DNA of 64,000 nucleotides, taken from positions 1-64,000 of the forward strand of contig JADBXR010000019.1 in NCBI GenBank assembly GCA_020403425.1, given 5' to 3'. The translations under genes and the position numbers were made by a program. The stretch comes from Chitinophagaceae bacterium. Its GTDB lineage: Bacteria > Bacteroidota > Bacteroidia > Chitinophagales > Chitinophagaceae. Positions within the stretch are counted from its first letter, which is position 1. Each line of letters begins with the position of its first letter. Shown piece by piece: positions 29,384 to 39,411 of this stretch. The notes beneath the pieces are model-generated. The model ran no database searches. It saw only the letters and a list, made by a program, of their open reading frames with translations, and was not told where the DNA came from.

Positions 29384-29418
29384 GAAAAAACTCCCCGGTC
29401 ACGGAGAGTTTTTTCTTA
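29384..29418 (-). terminator. Rho-independent terminator between the TPR gene and nuoA
   Basis: gaaaaaactccccggtcacggagagttttttct. Confidence 0.8.
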
Positions 29419-29430
29419 AGCTATCTTGTA

Positions 29431-31260
29431 TTATCCTTTGCCGGGAGTGCTGTTTCCGCCGGTATTTCCACCCTTTTTGGCAGGAACCGGAGGTTTGCTG
29501 TAGTAATCGATCCTTTTCTGGATCTCTGCTCTAGCGCCCTGTGCAAATTTATTGTTATCATCATTCGGATCGGGGTAAGCCACGATCATGCTGTCGGTAA
29601 CTTCCACCGCTTTCTGACAAACGGCCAGGTATTCGTCCACCACAGCTGTTTTACGGCCATCGGTAGTGATCTTGAAGTCAGGATTGTTCTTTAATGTAGT
29701 GATCTTCTTGATGTAGTAGTTCAGGATATAGTACTGGTTCAGGAAGATATCTTTCTTATACTTCTCCTTGTCCAGCACGGTATAGATCGAATCGAGGTAC
29801 ATCAGGTGTGTGGCAGCCAGACCGCTGGTGGTATCCGGATCTGAGGCCAGCGCCGCCCTTTTGAAGAAAGTGTACGGCTGTGGTTTACCCGGGAAATCGA
29901 TCATGTATTTTTTTGCCAGCTCAATGGTGAGCGGGTAATTCTTGGCAGTGAACGCTGTGCTGGTCAATTTGTAGTAGTCGAACTCGCTCAAAGTACCGCC
30001 TTTCAGGGCTGCCTGCTTCTGCAGCCATTCGATCTGCTTGTCGTACATCTTGGCCTTTCCGAACAGTTCCGCCGCCTGGCCCATATATGCCAGTTTATTC
30101 ACTTTGGAAGTATCGTTGCTCAATGCCTTCTCCAGGTAACCTACGGCCTGCAGTTCGCTACCGGGGAATTTAGAGAATACCTTCACGGCCAGCTCATAAT
30201 CGCCGGGGGCTATCTTGCTTACGGGCGCAGTGCTGAAATATCGGGTCAGCGCATTCTTGGCCTGTACGGAATCACCGGTCCTGTCGTAGTTGAAGGCATA
30301 CAGCACATCCAGTTTGGGCAACGCTTTGATACCCACGGCCGTTTCCAGCTCCTTTACTTTGGCCAGTGACTCCTCATTTTTTCCTGAACGGAACAGGTAA
30401 TCGGCCATTACCAGGTCCAGCATCGGGTCCTTATCGGCTGTTGCAATGTATTTATCCAGGTATTCTTTCGCGCGGTTCACGTCGCGGGAAGCATAGTAGT
30501 CGTAGTAATTGAAGTATACCGGTGGGTAAGCGGGATCGGCCTCCATGGCGCTGGCAAAGTTCTGCTCGAACAGTTCCTTGTTGTTCTGGCTCTGGTAGAT
30601 CTTACCGATACGGTAGAAGGCACGGGCATTCTTAGGGTCCCTGGCGAGGGCTTCCTGGTAGGCTTTTACCGCATCACCGCCGTTTTCACCACCCATTTTC
30701 AGGTAGTTGATCCCCATATTGATCAGGATATCCGGATCGGTCAGATCGATGGCTGCCGCCTGTTTCAGTTTTTCGATCGCATAATTATGATCGCCCTGAT
30801 CGCTGCCCACTTCTGCATTGGCGCGGCCAATAGCATTCAGGATGGCAGGATTGGGTTTACCCTTGTTCTTACCTTTCGTTTCGATGGTAGAAGTGATCGC
30901 CTGCTCAAATTTCTGCTTTACAGAGTTGATGTCCTCTTTTTCCAGGATACCCACATGTCCCATTCCCACCAGTAACCAGGCATCACTGCCCACTTCCTGT
31001 AATCCTTTCTGGTACAGTGCTTTAACCTCTGCGATCTGTTCTTTTGAAGGTTCACTTGCACCGTCTGTTGCCAGCATGGCCTGACCCAGCCAGTAGATAG
31101 CCTGCGGATCTTTCGGATTGGCATCATAAGCTTTCTGAAATGCTTCTTTTGCACTCTTGTTCTTTTCGTAATTCAGAAATTTGATCCCAGCCGGTATCTG
31201 GGCCATCAAACACTGTGCAGCAAGCATCGCTGTCAACATTAAAGAAACGGTCTTCTTCAT
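29431..31260 (-). CDS. Tetratricopeptide repeat protein, secreted
   Basis: Signal peptide; repeated TPR signatures (AYQEALARDPKNARAFYRIGKIYQ). Confidence 0.9.
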   Translation of the reverse strand: MKKTVSLMLTAMLAAQCLMAQIPAGIKFLNYEKNKSAKEAFQKAYDANPKDPQAIYWLGQAMLATDGASEPSKEQIAEVKALYQKGLQEVGSDAWLLVGMGHVGILEKEDINSVKQKFEQAITSTIETKGKNKGKPNPAILNAIGRANAEVGSDQGDHNYAIEKLKQAAAIDLTDPDILINMGINYLKMGGENGGDAVKAYQEALARDPKNARAFYRIGKIYQSQNNKELFEQNFASAMEADPAYPPVYFNYYDYYASRDVNRAKEYLDKYIATADKDPMLDLVMADYLFRSGKNEESLAKVKELETAVGIKALPKLDVLYAFNYDRTGDSVQAKNALTRYFSTAPVSKIAPGDYELAVKVFSKFPGSELQAVGYLEKALSNDTSKVNKLAYMGQAAELFGKAKMYDKQIEWLQKQAALKGGTLSEFDYYKLTSTAFTAKNYPLTIELAKKYMIDFPGKPQPYTFFKRAALASDPDTTSGLAATHLMYLDSIYTVLDKEKYKKDIFLNQYYILNYYIKKITTLKNNPDFKITTDGRKTAVVDEYLAVCQKAVEVTDSMIVAYPDPNDDNNKFAQGARAEIQKRIDYYSKPPVPAKKGGNTGGNSTPGKG

Positions 31261-31284
31261 TTTTCGTTTTTTATTATTATAGTG

Positions 31285-32211
31285 TCAATCTGCCGACTCT
31301 TTTATTTTCCCTACCCGGTTATTGAATCCCATTTTGGCCGGTACCAGGAAAGATCTTCTGAATATCAGCTGTCCCCGTTCCAGGCTCATAAAATTCATGA
31401 AACCTGTGCCCAGTCCTGCCGAATTCTCTTTCAATATGTAATACAAGGGGCGTGCCAGCGGGTATTGACCATATGCCAGTGATGCCTGCGAAGGCTTGGC
31501 AAACAGGTCCTTTTCCTCACATTTAACACATTCTACCAGCGCCGTACGTATCTTTTTCAGTTGCGCCACCTGTTTGGGGTCGTAACTGTCTCCCACCCAG
31601 CTTAGTCCTACAAAACCGATCACATTGGGGTTATTCGATACCACTTCGATCACTTCATCGCTGTTTTGAGCCGCCACCACGTTCTTTCCCAGCGGTTCAC
31701 CCCGCAGAACACTGTCCTGCAGATAGCGGATGGTGCTGGTCGCATTCTTCCCATCCATCACTGCGGTGATATTGTTCCTTCCGCTGAGGATATCTTTCAG
31801 CTGCGCGATCGTGAACACACTGTCCTTCGCGGCCCTGTTCACAATAGCGGTCACGGCATCATAAGCCAGGATCCCGTATTGGGGCTTGAAAGACAGGCTG
31901 TTCTCAAAGATCTCCGCTTCCTTATCCGTGAGGCCCTTGGCCACTATGATCATCCGGGTGCTGTCGGACTGCAGGTCCCTGAAACAGGCTGCTTCCGATT
32001 TGTAGCTGACCTCGATCCGGGTATTCGGAAAAGAGGAGTGATGCACTTTCAGCTGTTCTTCGATCACCGGCTTGAAACTCTCGTCCACGCTGATCCTGAT
32101 GAACCCCTTGGTAGGTGTATCGCGGGGATCTTCTTTTTTCCCCGATCTGTTACAAGAAACAAAGAACAATAACATGCCCCCCAAAAAACTGTATAACACA
32201 CTCTTTTTCAT
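31285..32211 (-). CDS. PstS-like phosphate/substrate-binding lipoprotein
   Basis: Lipobox-like LLFFVSCNRSG; IVAKGLTDKE, AYDAVTAIVNRAAKDSVFTIAQLKDILSG, NVIGFVGLSWVGD. Confidence 0.85.
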   Translation of the reverse strand: MKKSVLYSFLGGMLLFFVSCNRSGKKEDPRDTPTKGFIRISVDESFKPVIEEQLKVHHSSFPNTRIEVSYKSEAACFRDLQSDSTRMIIVAKGLTDKEAEIFENSLSFKPQYGILAYDAVTAIVNRAAKDSVFTIAQLKDILSGRNNITAVMDGKNATSTIRYLQDSVLRGEPLGKNVVAAQNSDEVIEVVSNNPNVIGFVGLSWVGDSYDPKQVAQLKKIRTALVECVKCEEKDLFAKPSQASLAYGQYPLARPLYYILKENSAGLGTGFMNFMSLERGQLIFRRSFLVPAKMGFNNRVGKIKESAD

Positions 32212-32450
32212 CTTACTTCATCACGCTTGAATCCTCTGTATAATCGAAAACTTCCATATAAAAGACAAAGAATACCAAAAAAATACCTGAAAAATTCGTT
32301 GTCCTCGTCCAACAGTTGCTCGATGTTCAGTTTGTCTGCGAACAACATCACGACCGCCATTCCCAGCAGTAGAACTGCGATGGTGAAATCGTATGACATG
32401 CGCATCAAATTATAGCTTTTCTTCTGTTTAGCTCTGAAATCGTTTTCCAT
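32208..32450 (-). CDS. Small two-TM protein of unknown function
   Basis: 80-aa ORF overlapping the next CDS by 4 nt; FTIAVLLLGMAVVMLFA, YFFGILCLLYGSFRLYRG. Confidence 0.7.
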   Translation of the reverse strand: MENDFRAKQKKSYNLMRMSYDFTIAVLLLGMAVVMLFADKLNIEQLLDEDNEFFRYFFGILCLLYGSFRLYRGFKRDEVR

Positions 32451-32661
32451 TTAACATTCAATTAAAACAGGGATGGGCAATTTAGGCAATAATTTTATTT
32501 GTCTGCAACAATTGTGGCCGACAATTTGAAACAATTCGCCGGTTATCTCTTTTATAGGATGCATACGCAGCAACAATTCCATAATATGAAGCCTCTAGTG
32601 GCTAACGGCCATTAGCATGCATGACGAGGCCCTGTGCAGACGATAATTGCAGCCACAACAC

Positions 32662-32669
32662 TATCTTTG
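32662..32669 (+). promoter_or_regulatory. -7 box TATCTTTG
   Basis: 5 nt before ATG of the phosphatase gene. Confidence 0.5.
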
Positions 32670-32674
32670 CGCAC

Positions 32675-33151
32675 ATGAGAATTTTGATGGTTTGCCTGGG
32701 AAATATCTGCAGGAGTCCATTGGCAGAAGGCATACTCGCGCAAAAGGCAAATGAGGCAGGACTTGACTGGGAGATAGACAGTGCGGGTACCAACGGTTTT
32801 CATATTGGGGAGCAGCCTCATGTGTTATCACAGCAGGTGGCAAAACTTCACGGGATCGATATCAGCGGGCAGCGATGCAGAAGATTGGTGAAAGAGGATA
32901 TCCATCGTTTCGACAGGATCTTTGTGATGGACCGCGACAATTATGCAGCCGTAAAAAGGATCTTCGGCGAAAGCTGGCATGCAGCAAAAAATGACAGGAA
33001 AGTGACATTTCTCCTTGACCTACTGTACCCGGGAGAACAACGGGAAGTGCCTGATCCCTGGTACGGAACCGAAAAAGATTATCATGCAGTATACGACATG
33101 CTGGAGAAGGCCTGCGATAAACTGATAGCAGCATACCGGCAGGAATCATAA
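32675..33151 (+). CDS. Low molecular weight protein-tyrosine phosphatase
   Basis: MVCLGNICRSPLAEGI; DPWYGTEKDYHAVYDML. Confidence 0.94.
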   Translation: MRILMVCLGNICRSPLAEGILAQKANEAGLDWEIDSAGTNGFHIGEQPHVLSQQVAKLHGIDISGQRCRRLVKEDIHRFDRIFVMDRDNYAAVKRIFGESWHAAKNDRKVTFLLDLLYPGEQREVPDPWYGTEKDYHAVYDMLEKACDKLIAAYRQES

Positions 33152-33216
33152 AACCGAAGATGGAAGGATGGCCGCAGCCACCTAACAGGAACTAATTACT
33201 TAATGAACGCCCACCC

Positions 33217-34587
33217 ATGAGCAAACCCGGCTTACCACAAGGAACCAGAGATTTCAGCGCAGCTGTTGTACACAAGCGCAATTATATTTTTCAGACCATC
33301 CGTTCCGTATTCGAGCGTTACGGCTTTCAGCCACTGGAAACGCCTGCCATGGAGAACCTGGATACCCTGATGGGCAAGTATGGGGAAGAGGGCGATAAAC
33401 TCATTTTCAAGATCCTGAACAATGGCCTCGACAATCCTGAAAAACACGAGCAGGCCAAAGCAGATTTTGAAAAAGTGCTCTCAGGTAAGAACACCAAGGG
33501 CATTACGGAAAGGGCATTACGTTACGACCTTACCATCCCCTTTGCAAGATATGTGGCCATGAATTACGGGCAGCTCACCCTTCCGTTCAAACGTTACCAG
33601 GTGCAGCCGGTATGGCGCGCCGACAGACCCCAGAAAGGCCGCTACCGTGAGTTCTACCAGTGTGATGCAGATGTGGTTGGCAGCAGATCACTGTTAAACG
33701 AAGTGGAACTTGCCGGCATCTACGCTACTGTATTCGAGAAACTGGGCATCGAGGTGGAGATCAAGATCAACAGCAGAAAAATATTGGCCGCCCTGGCAGA
33801 GTTATGCGGCGGCGCCGATAAGATGGTGGATATCACCGTTGCCATTGACAAACTGGACAAGATAGGGTTGGACAAAGTAAAGGCAGAACTTACTGCCAGA
33901 GGATTGTCCGATGCACAGATCGCCACCATTGAGCGGTACCTCTCCATATCCGGAAGCAACGAAGAAAAAATAGCCGCACTCAAACAACTCATCGGCAACA
34001 ATGAAACCGGTTTGAAAGGCATTGAAGAGATCGAATACGTGTTACACTACCCACTCACCACTCACCACTCACCACTCGTTACCGATTTCACCCTTGCCCG
34101 AGGACTGAACTACTACACAGGCATCATCTTTGAAGTGAAGGCAAAACAGGTGCAGATGGGCAGTATCGGCGGCGGCGGTCGTTATGATGACCTGACCGGT
34201 CTATTTGGAGTGCCCAATGTACCGGGCGTGGGGATCAGCTTTGGCGTAGACAGGATCTATGATGTGATGGAAGAGCTCAATTGTTTTCCCGATGAAGTGC
34301 AGGCCGGTACCAGGGTCCTGTTCTTTAACCTGGGCGAAGCGGAGAGCAAACAGGCATTTGGCCTGATGCAGCAATTGCGCAACCATGGCATTGCCTGCGA
34401 ACTGTTTCACGAGAACACCAAATTCGACAAACAATTCAAATACGCAGAAAAGAAGAACATTCCCTACGTGGTCATACTGGGTAGTGAAGAGTTGACCAAC
34501 AGTACCTGCCTGGTGAAAGATCTACGCAAAGGTGAACAACAAAGCCTGGCACAGGACAAACTGATCGGCTTCACTTTCACAACCTGA
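33217..34587 (+). CDS. hisS: Histidyl-tRNA synthetase
   Basis: FERYGFQPLETPAMENLD, RYDLTIPFARYVA, LARGLNYYTGIIFEVKA, GGGGRYDDLTGLFG. Confidence 0.97.
   Translation: MSKPGLPQGTRDFSAAVVHKRNYIFQTIRSVFERYGFQPLETPAMENLDTLMGKYGEEGDKLIFKILNNGLDNPEKHEQAKADFEKVLSGKNTKGITERALRYDLTIPFARYVAMNYGQLTLPFKRYQVQPVWRADRPQKGRYREFYQCDADVVGSRSLLNEVELAGIYATVFEKLGIEVEIKINSRKILAALAELCGGADKMVDITVAIDKLDKIGLDKVKAELTARGLSDAQIATIERYLSISGSNEEKIAALKQLIGNNETGLKGIEEIEYVLHYPLTTHHSPLVTDFTLARGLNYYTGIIFEVKAKQVQMGSIGGGGRYDDLTGLFGVPNVPGVGISFGVDRIYDVMEELNCFPDEVQAGTRVLFFNLGEAESKQAFGLMQQLRNHGIACELFHENTKFDKQFKYAEKKNIPYVVILGSEELTNSTCLVKDLRKGEQQSLAQDKLIGFTFTT
34048..34077 (+). repeat. In-frame heptamer array (CCACTCA) inside hisS, family A words
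   Basis: tacccactcaccactcaccactcaccactc, encodes YPLTTHHSPL. Confidence 0.85.
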
Positions 34588-34650
34588 GCCATTTTGAGCC
34601 CAGGCTCCTTTTTGGCATAGTTTTTTCATAACAGATACCAAACCGGTATC

Positions 34651-35130
34651 ATGAAAAACCCATGGATCTTCCTGGCTGTATTGGTATTGGCAGCCTGCAG
34701 CAGAAAAACACAACCGGCGGCATCGCCCGCAACGGCCAAAAACAATGCCGTGATCACCCCCTGGAAGACCGTTCCGGAAAACAGGACCGAAGTGGTACCG
34801 CCTGCCACCAATGCAACAGCAGCACCGGACCCTTTTCCGGACCCGATGATCGTGATCGATGCCAACGGAAATATCGTGACCTCACGCAGCCAATTACCGC
34901 CGGCCATTGCAGAAAAGACAAATTACCGGAGTATCACCCGTTCCTTTACGCCTGCCCAGCGAAAGAACCTGATCTATCGGTTCCAGATGGTGCCGCCGAG
35001 GGTATTGTATGTTCCCGAAAAACTGACACAGAAATCCGCCCGCGGTGTATACGTGATCTTTAAAAAGAAGTTCTGGTACTGGCAAAAAGAGGACGGATTG
35101 TTTTACCTGGATGAGACCTATTACCAATAA
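34651..35130 (+). CDS. Lipoprotein of unknown function
   Basis: Lipobox LAVLVLAACSRK; 159 aa. Confidence 0.75.
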   Translation: MKNPWIFLAVLVLAACSRKTQPAASPATAKNNAVITPWKTVPENRTEVVPPATNATAAPDPFPDPMIVIDANGNIVTSRSQLPPAIAEKTNYRSITRSFTPAQRKNLIYRFQMVPPRVLYVPEKLTQKSARGVYVIFKKKFWYWQKEDGLFYLDETYYQ

Positions 35131-35158
35131 AAAAGCCGGGATCATGATCCCAGCCTTT
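35130..35158. terminator. Bidirectional terminator hairpin
   Basis: aaaaaagccgggatcatgatcccagcctttt. Confidence 0.65.
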
Positions 35159-35184
35159 TGTATGTACTGCAAGCAATCGGTCTC

Positions 35185-35604
35185 TTAACGGGTCATCGCT
35201 GTAGTGAACAGTTGACCCTGGTGTTTTTGTATGCTGATCAGCGCAATCGTTTTGGCCTCTGCCTTAGTGCCTTCCAACTGGTAGCCCATGGCATTGATGC
35301 TTACGCCGATGATCTTTTTATTGGCATCCCTGTTGAATTTGGCCGTACCCTGGAACTGAACGATGGTATACAGGTCTTCTCCCTGCTTTTCCAATGATGA
35401 GTTCCCCTGTGAAGATGCCATCACCAGTGCACCGTCCTCGATCGTAACGGTCACATCCGGCACTACACTTCCCTCAGGAAATGTGTACTTGCCAACATAC
35501 TGTTGTAAAGCAGCGGTATCCTTTGCAGGCGCCGGATTCTGCTGCGCCTGGGCCATTGTTACCAGCCCCATGGAAAGAACGAAAAACAGCAACCATTTCT
35601 TCAT
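35185..35604 (-). CDS. Secreted protein, DUF3471-like
   Basis: Signal peptide; LQQYVGKYTFPEGSVVPDVTVTIEDGALVMASSQG. Confidence 0.7.
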   Translation of the reverse strand: MKKWLLFFVLSMGLVTMAQAQQNPAPAKDTAALQQYVGKYTFPEGSVVPDVTVTIEDGALVMASSQGNSSLEKQGEDLYTIVQFQGTAKFNRDANKKIIGVSINAMGYQLEGTKAEAKTIALISIQKHQGQLFTTAMTR

Positions 35605-35687
35605 AGTATATTTTTAGTGGTTCCAATTTAGTGTTATTTGCGATATCTCAAAATTTTCGCAACCTTAAATTTTCCTTAGTCATACGG

Positions 35688-36881
35688 TTACAGACCCTCG
35701 TATACCACAGCGGCGCCCTGTCCTACCCCAACACACATCGTGGCCAATCCGTACCTGGATCTCCTGCGCGACATTTCGTGCAGTAAAGTGGCCGATATAC
35801 GAACGCCACTGCATCCCAACGGATGGCCGATGGCAATGGAACCACCGTTCACATTTACTTTACCCTCATCCAGTTGCAGCTCTTTGATGCAGGCCAGGCT
35901 CTGCGAAGCAAAGGCCTCATTCAGTTCCACCAGGTCAAGGTCTGCCACGGAGAGTCCTGCACGCTGCAGCGCTTTCTGCGATGCAGGAACCGGGCCCATT
36001 CCCATAATGGCTGGGTCCACACCCGCCACCCCCATACTGACCACACGGGCCATGGGTTGCAGGTTAAACAATTTCACAGCTTCCTCACTGGCCAGCAGCA
36101 TGGCCGCAGCGCCATCATTGATACCGGAAGAGTTTCCGGCGGTAACAGTGCCATCTTTGGCGAATGCGGGTTTTAAACCGGCCAGTTTCTCGATCGAGGT
36201 CTGCCGCGGATGTTCATCTTCATTGAACCAGGTAATGAGGCGGTCGTTGATCATTTCAATCGCCGTGATCTCCGCATCCCATTTGCCCGCTTCCCTGGCC
36301 GCAAAATATTTCTGCTGGGATGCCAAGGCAAAACGGTCCTGTTCCTCACGACCGATATTCCATTCGCGCGCCACGTTCTCGGCGGTCTCGCCCATACTGT
36401 ACGGATGGTACATTTCTGCCAGTTTCTTATTGGTGAAACGCCAGCCGATGGTAGTGTCGTAAGTTTCTACTTTCCGGTTCCAGGCACCGTCGCTTTTAGC
36501 TGTCACAAAAGGGGCACGTGTCATACTTTCCACACCACAGGCTATGTACAGCATACCCTCTCCGCACATGATGGCACGAGCGGCATCCATAACAGCCTGC
36601 AAGCCACTGGCACACAAACGGTTAACCGTATTACCTCCCACAGATACGGGCAGACCGGCCAGTAGGGCCGCCATACGGGCCACATCGCGGTTATCTTCAC
36701 CGGCCTGGTTGGCAGCGCCTGCGATCACATCTTCAATACGGGAGACATCTATGCCTTCATTGCGTTGCAGCAGTGACACAAGGGTATGCGCCAGCAGATC
36801 GTCTGGACGGATGGAACTCAGTTTCCCACCATACCTGCCAATGGGCGTTCTCACAGCATCAATTACATAACATGTTTTCAT
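35688..36881 (-). CDS. Acetyl-CoA C-acyltransferase (3-oxoadipyl-CoA thiolase-like)
   Basis: MKTCYVIDAVRTPIGRYGGKLS; NRLCASGLQAV; VNVNGGSIAIGHPLGCSGVRI; start corrected. Confidence 0.93.
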   Translation of the reverse strand: MKTCYVIDAVRTPIGRYGGKLSSIRPDDLLAHTLVSLLQRNEGIDVSRIEDVIAGAANQAGEDNRDVARMAALLAGLPVSVGGNTVNRLCASGLQAVMDAARAIMCGEGMLYIACGVESMTRAPFVTAKSDGAWNRKVETYDTTIGWRFTNKKLAEMYHPYSMGETAENVAREWNIGREEQDRFALASQQKYFAAREAGKWDAEITAIEMINDRLITWFNEDEHPRQTSIEKLAGLKPAFAKDGTVTAGNSSGINDGAAAMLLASEEAVKLFNLQPMARVVSMGVAGVDPAIMGMGPVPASQKALQRAGLSVADLDLVELNEAFASQSLACIKELQLDEGKVNVNGGSIAIGHPLGCSGVRISATLLHEMSRRRSRYGLATMCVGVGQGAAVVYEGL

Positions 36882-36976
36882 AGTTCGTAGGAATTCCGGT
36901 TGCGTATAATCGTTAAAATACCTGCGCAAGATAGAGTTTGTGGCACAAAAATTCCCCCCTTCAGGGGCTTTGGCGG

Positions 36977-36984
36977 TATCTTTG
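36977..36984 (+). promoter_or_regulatory. -7 box TATCTTTG
   Basis: 4 nt before rlmN ATG. Confidence 0.5.
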
Positions 36985-36988
36985 CCGG

Positions 36989-38035
36989 ATGAACGCTGAA
37001 TTACCCAATATACGCCACCAGAGTATTGCCGACCTGGAGACTTATTTTACCTCCATCGGCGATAAGAAGTTCCGTGTAAAACAGGTATGGGAATGGATCT
37101 GGCAGAAACATGCGCACCGTTTCGACGATATGACGAACCTGAGCAAGGACCTGCGCGCCAAACTGGCCACCGACTTCAGCCTGCCGGCCCTTCGGGTGGA
37201 TGCTACCCAGTTCAGCGATGACGGCACCATCAAAAGCCGTTTTAAGACCTTCGACAACCATCTGATAGAAGGGGTACTGATCCCTACCGATGAACGTAAG
37301 ACCGCCTGTGTGTCCTCCCAGATCGGTTGCAGCCTGAGCTGTAAATTCTGTGCAACCGGTTACCTCGACCGCAAAAGGAACCTTACATACGATGAGATCT
37401 ACGACCAGGTGGTTCTCATCAACCAGCAAAGTGAGGCCACTTACGAAAAAAAATTGTCCAATATCGTATTCATGGGCATGGGTGAGCCGTTGATGAACTA
37501 CAGCAATGTTCTCAAAGCCATTGAAAGGATCACTGCTGAAGATGGACTGTTCATGAGTCCCAAACGCATCACCGTATCCACTGCAGGTGTTGCCAAACAG
37601 ATCAAAAAACTCGGCGATGACCAGGTCCGCTTCAAACTGGCGCTCTCATTGCACGCGGCCAATGATGCCAAGCGTAACGAGATCATGCCCATCAATGAAA
37701 GCAACAACATCAAAGTGCTGATAGAGGCGCTGAACTATTTTTACAAACAGACCGGCAACGAGATCACACTGGAATATATCCTCTTCAAGAACCTGAATGA
37801 TTCAGCAAAAGATGCGGAAGAGCTGACACGCATTTACCGACAGGTGCCGGCCGACCTGGTGAACATCATCGAATACAACCCCATTGACGCTTTCAAATTC
37901 ACCAAACCGGACGAAGAAGGCATACAGCAGTTCATGGGCATTCTGGAAGCCAATAAAGTGAACGCACGTTTACGCCGCAGCCGGGGCAAGGATATTGATG
38001 CAGCCTGCGGACAGCTGGCCAACAAAGGCAAGTAG
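36989..38035 (+). CDS. rlmN: 23S rRNA (adenine(2503)-C(2))-methyltransferase RlmN
   Basis: SSQIGCSLSCKFCATG radical SAM motif; GMGEPLMNY; start corrected to MNAELPNIRHQSIADLE. Confidence 0.96.
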   Translation: MNAELPNIRHQSIADLETYFTSIGDKKFRVKQVWEWIWQKHAHRFDDMTNLSKDLRAKLATDFSLPALRVDATQFSDDGTIKSRFKTFDNHLIEGVLIPTDERKTACVSSQIGCSLSCKFCATGYLDRKRNLTYDEIYDQVVLINQQSEATYEKKLSNIVFMGMGEPLMNYSNVLKAIERITAEDGLFMSPKRITVSTAGVAKQIKKLGDDQVRFKLALSLHAANDAKRNEIMPINESNNIKVLIEALNYFYKQTGNEITLEYILFKNLNDSAKDAEELTRIYRQVPADLVNIIEYNPIDAFKFTKPDEEGIQQFMGILEANKVNARLRRSRGKDIDAACGQLANKGK

Positions 38036-38106
38036 AATATTGAATATTGAGCAAGGAATGGTGAATGTTGATCGGAGGTGGACTTCGGCATTCATCATTA
38101 CTTGTT
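38034..38106. repeat. Family D word repeat, locus D1
   Basis: gaatattgagcaaggaatggtgaatgttgatcggagg ... cattcatcattacttgttc inverted arms; homologous to 48343-48378. Confidence 0.8.
38063..38070 (+). other. Reserved coordinate within locus D1: word gaatgttg, shared with D2
   Basis: Part of locus D1; see D1/D2 finding. Confidence 0.3.
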
Positions 38107-38162
38107 CGTCTGTTCCAGACTCCCCCGTTTTCGGCTTTATGTGACATTTATTCTTAATGCGC

Positions 38163-38170
38163 TACCTTTG
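38163..38170 (+). promoter_or_regulatory. -7 box TACCTTTG upstream of the RluB-family gene
   Basis: gctacctttgcg, 35 nt before ATG. Confidence 0.5.
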
Positions 38171-38205
38171 CGTTTCCTGTTGAAAAACAGCATAAACAAC
38201 ACTTC

Positions 38206-39348
38206 ATGAAAAAAAGAACCGACAACTTCGACAAGTTTGCCAATAAAACAAGGGGCAGCGCCATTAAAGAAGCTTTCCGCCAGGAAAAGAAAAAGATCAA
38301 ACAGGAAGCCCGCGCCGCAGGTGAAGAAATGCGGAAAAAGAAGATCGACAAAATGCGTGGCATTGTGAGGGACGAAGAGCCCAGATCTCAAAAACCCGGG
38401 TCCCGGAAACAGGACAACCCAGCCAAACAATGGGAAACACGTAACGATGGTCGACCTGCACATAGTAAGACGGGCCGCAAACCTGCTCCTGGAAAAGAGA
38501 GAAGCGGCAGAAAACCCTATGCGGAAAGGTCCCAGAAGACAAATGAAGGAAAACCGGAGAACCAGAAGGTTAGTTCTGAGTTGATGCCGCTGAATAAGTT
38601 CATCGCACATTCAGGTGTTTGCGGAAGACGCGAGGCAGCAGAGCTGGTAAAAGAAGGGAAAGTGACCGTGAATGGTGATAAGGTATTTGAACCCGGTTAT
38701 AAAGTAAGCGGTAAAGACAAAGTAGTGGTAAAAGGCAAGCCCGTTTTCCTGCAGCGTAATTCCGTATACATCCTGCTTAACAAACCCAAGGACTTCATTA
38801 CCACCGCCAATGATCCACAAGGCAGAAAGACCGTGATGGACCTGGTAAAACAGGCAACACCGGAAAGGGTATACCCCGTAGGCCGTTTAGACCGGAATAC
38901 CACTGGCGTGTTGTTATTGACGAACGATGGGGAACTGGCGCAGAAACTCACCCACCCTTCTTTCGAGATCAAAAAGATCTATGAAGTAACGCTCGACAAA
39001 CCCGTTACCAAAAAAGACCTGGAATCGATCCTCGAAGGCGTGACCCTGGAAGATGGCTTTGTGAAAGCCGACGCCGCAGGGTATGCAGATCCAAAGGACA
39101 AACATGTGATCGGCATCGAGATCCACAGCGGGCGTAACCGTATTGTGCGACGCATATTTGAACACCTGGGGTATGACGTAAAAGGACTCGACAGGGTAAT
39201 GTTTGCCAACCTCACCAAAAAAAATGTGGAGCGCGGTAAATGGCGTTTCCTGCAGGAGAAGGAAGTAAGGTTGCTGAAATTCATGAACCAGTCGTTCCTG
39301 AGAAAAAACAAAGACCCCAAACAACGGCATTCAGGAGAAGCGGAATAA
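38206..39348 (+). CDS. RluB/RsuA-family pseudouridine synthase with charged N-terminal extension
   Basis: S4 domain LNKFIAHSGVCGRREAAELV; PVGRLDRNTTGVLLLTNDG. Confidence 0.94.
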   Translation: MKKRTDNFDKFANKTRGSAIKEAFRQEKKKIKQEARAAGEEMRKKKIDKMRGIVRDEEPRSQKPGSRKQDNPAKQWETRNDGRPAHSKTGRKPAPGKERSGRKPYAERSQKTNEGKPENQKVSSELMPLNKFIAHSGVCGRREAAELVKEGKVTVNGDKVFEPGYKVSGKDKVVVKGKPVFLQRNSVYILLNKPKDFITTANDPQGRKTVMDLVKQATPERVYPVGRLDRNTTGVLLLTNDGELAQKLTHPSFEIKKIYEVTLDKPVTKKDLESILEGVTLEDGFVKADAAGYADPKDKHVIGIEIHSGRNRIVRRIFEHLGYDVKGLDRVMFANLTKKNVERGKWRFLQEKEVRLLKFMNQSFLRKNKDPKQRHSGEAE

Positions 39349-39411
39349 TCACTGAATACCTAGAATGCCGCCCTGTAACCTTTGTTAGAACCGACACACA
39401 ACTTTACGATC

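Noticed and set aside
38063-38070. Separate regulatory element inside locus D1
   Set aside because: Just a word of the family D repeat; listed at low confidence and should not be counted as an independent feature.
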